A DNA stretch of 23,265 bases from an uncultured Clostridia bacterium (lineage in GTDB: Bacteria > Bacillota > Clostridia > Oscillospirales > Oscillospiraceae). Location: positions 1-23,265 of the forward strand of contig CAMWTG010000009.1 of the NCBI GenBank assembly GCA_947177115.1, read 5' to 3'. Shown piece by piece: positions 23,183 through 23,265 of this stretch (position 1 is the first letter of the stretch; each line of letters begins with the position of its first letter). Both the position numbers and the translations under genes were made by a program. Below the pieces are notes generated by a model that was not told the origin of the DNA, made no database searches, and saw only the letters and a list, made by a program, of their open reading frames with translations.

Positions 23183-23265
23183 AATCCCTTGCATGTGTTT
23201 GTTTTGTTTACGCTACGACCTGGTTGGTTTGTTCTGATGATGGTGCGCACCCAGATGCGCCGGAC

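Noticed and set aside
22902..23237. Open frame running from the end of miaB through the hairpin block
   Set aside because: It starts inside miaB and its content after the stop codon comes from palindromic repeats; there is no ribosome binding site.
23237..23265. ATG ATG GTG at the right edge as the start of a next gene
   Set aside because: There is no ribosome binding site, and fewer than ten codons are visible.
1..23265. CRISPR arrays, insertion sequences and riboswitches
   Set aside because: I saw no regularly spaced repeat series, no transposase and no leader matching a riboswitch I know.

Overview
The window looks like a chromosomal segment from a GC-rich, anaerobic, spore-forming member of the Clostridia, most likely a gut Oscillospiraceae relative (Flavonifractor, Lawsonibacter or Intestinimonas type). 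The clues are an alpha/beta-type spore-protein gene, strong AGGAGG-type ribosome binding sites, carbon monoxide dehydrogenase and acetyl-CoA synthase genes, and an AgrC-like GHKL kinase. The genus is an inference from gene content only.

Layout. Positions 1-3408 hold a sugar-type ABC uptake system on the minus strand (lipoprotein binding protein, then a permease cut by the window edge) and a divergent AraC-family regulator. Positions 3409-4467 are gene-poor, with a shortened spore-protein gene and several inverted repeats. Positions 4330-9702 are a plus-strand carbon-fixation operon: cooS (CO dehydrogenase), a 59-residue membrane protein, cooC (nickel-insertion ATPase) and acsB (acetyl-CoA synthase), closed by a strong terminator. 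Positions 9703-11408 are a lower-GC patch with a small membrane protein and a secreted-protein gene broken by three single-base frameshifts. A tRNA-Ala(CGC) gene and a housekeeping operon follow (inositol-monophosphatase family, lspA, rluD), to 13755.

Positions 13951-18467 on the minus strand hold a GHKL histidine kinase without a sensor domain and two half-size ABC exporter subunits. A 21-bp-phased direct repeat resembling LytTR-regulator sites lies between kinase and exporter. Next on the minus strand come a Dabb-family protein with an unrecognised 376-residue partner, and a CmpB-type membrane protein. The plus-strand miaB gene ends the annotated part, followed by a run of hairpins.

How the genes work together. 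CooS reduces CO2 to CO, CooC matures its nickel centre, and AcsB joins CO, a methyl group and CoA into acetyl-CoA. The corrinoid protein and methyltransferase that the pathway needs are not in this window. The kinase and exporter block looks like a signalling-controlled export module whose response regulator lies elsewhere. I found no convincing CRISPR array, transposase or prophage. The most interesting unexplained elements are the hairpin between the ribosome binding site and start codon of cooS, the small membrane protein inside the CO dehydrogenase operon, the LytTR-like repeats, the Dabb/unknown gene pair, the shortened spore protein and the triple-frameshifted secreted protein.
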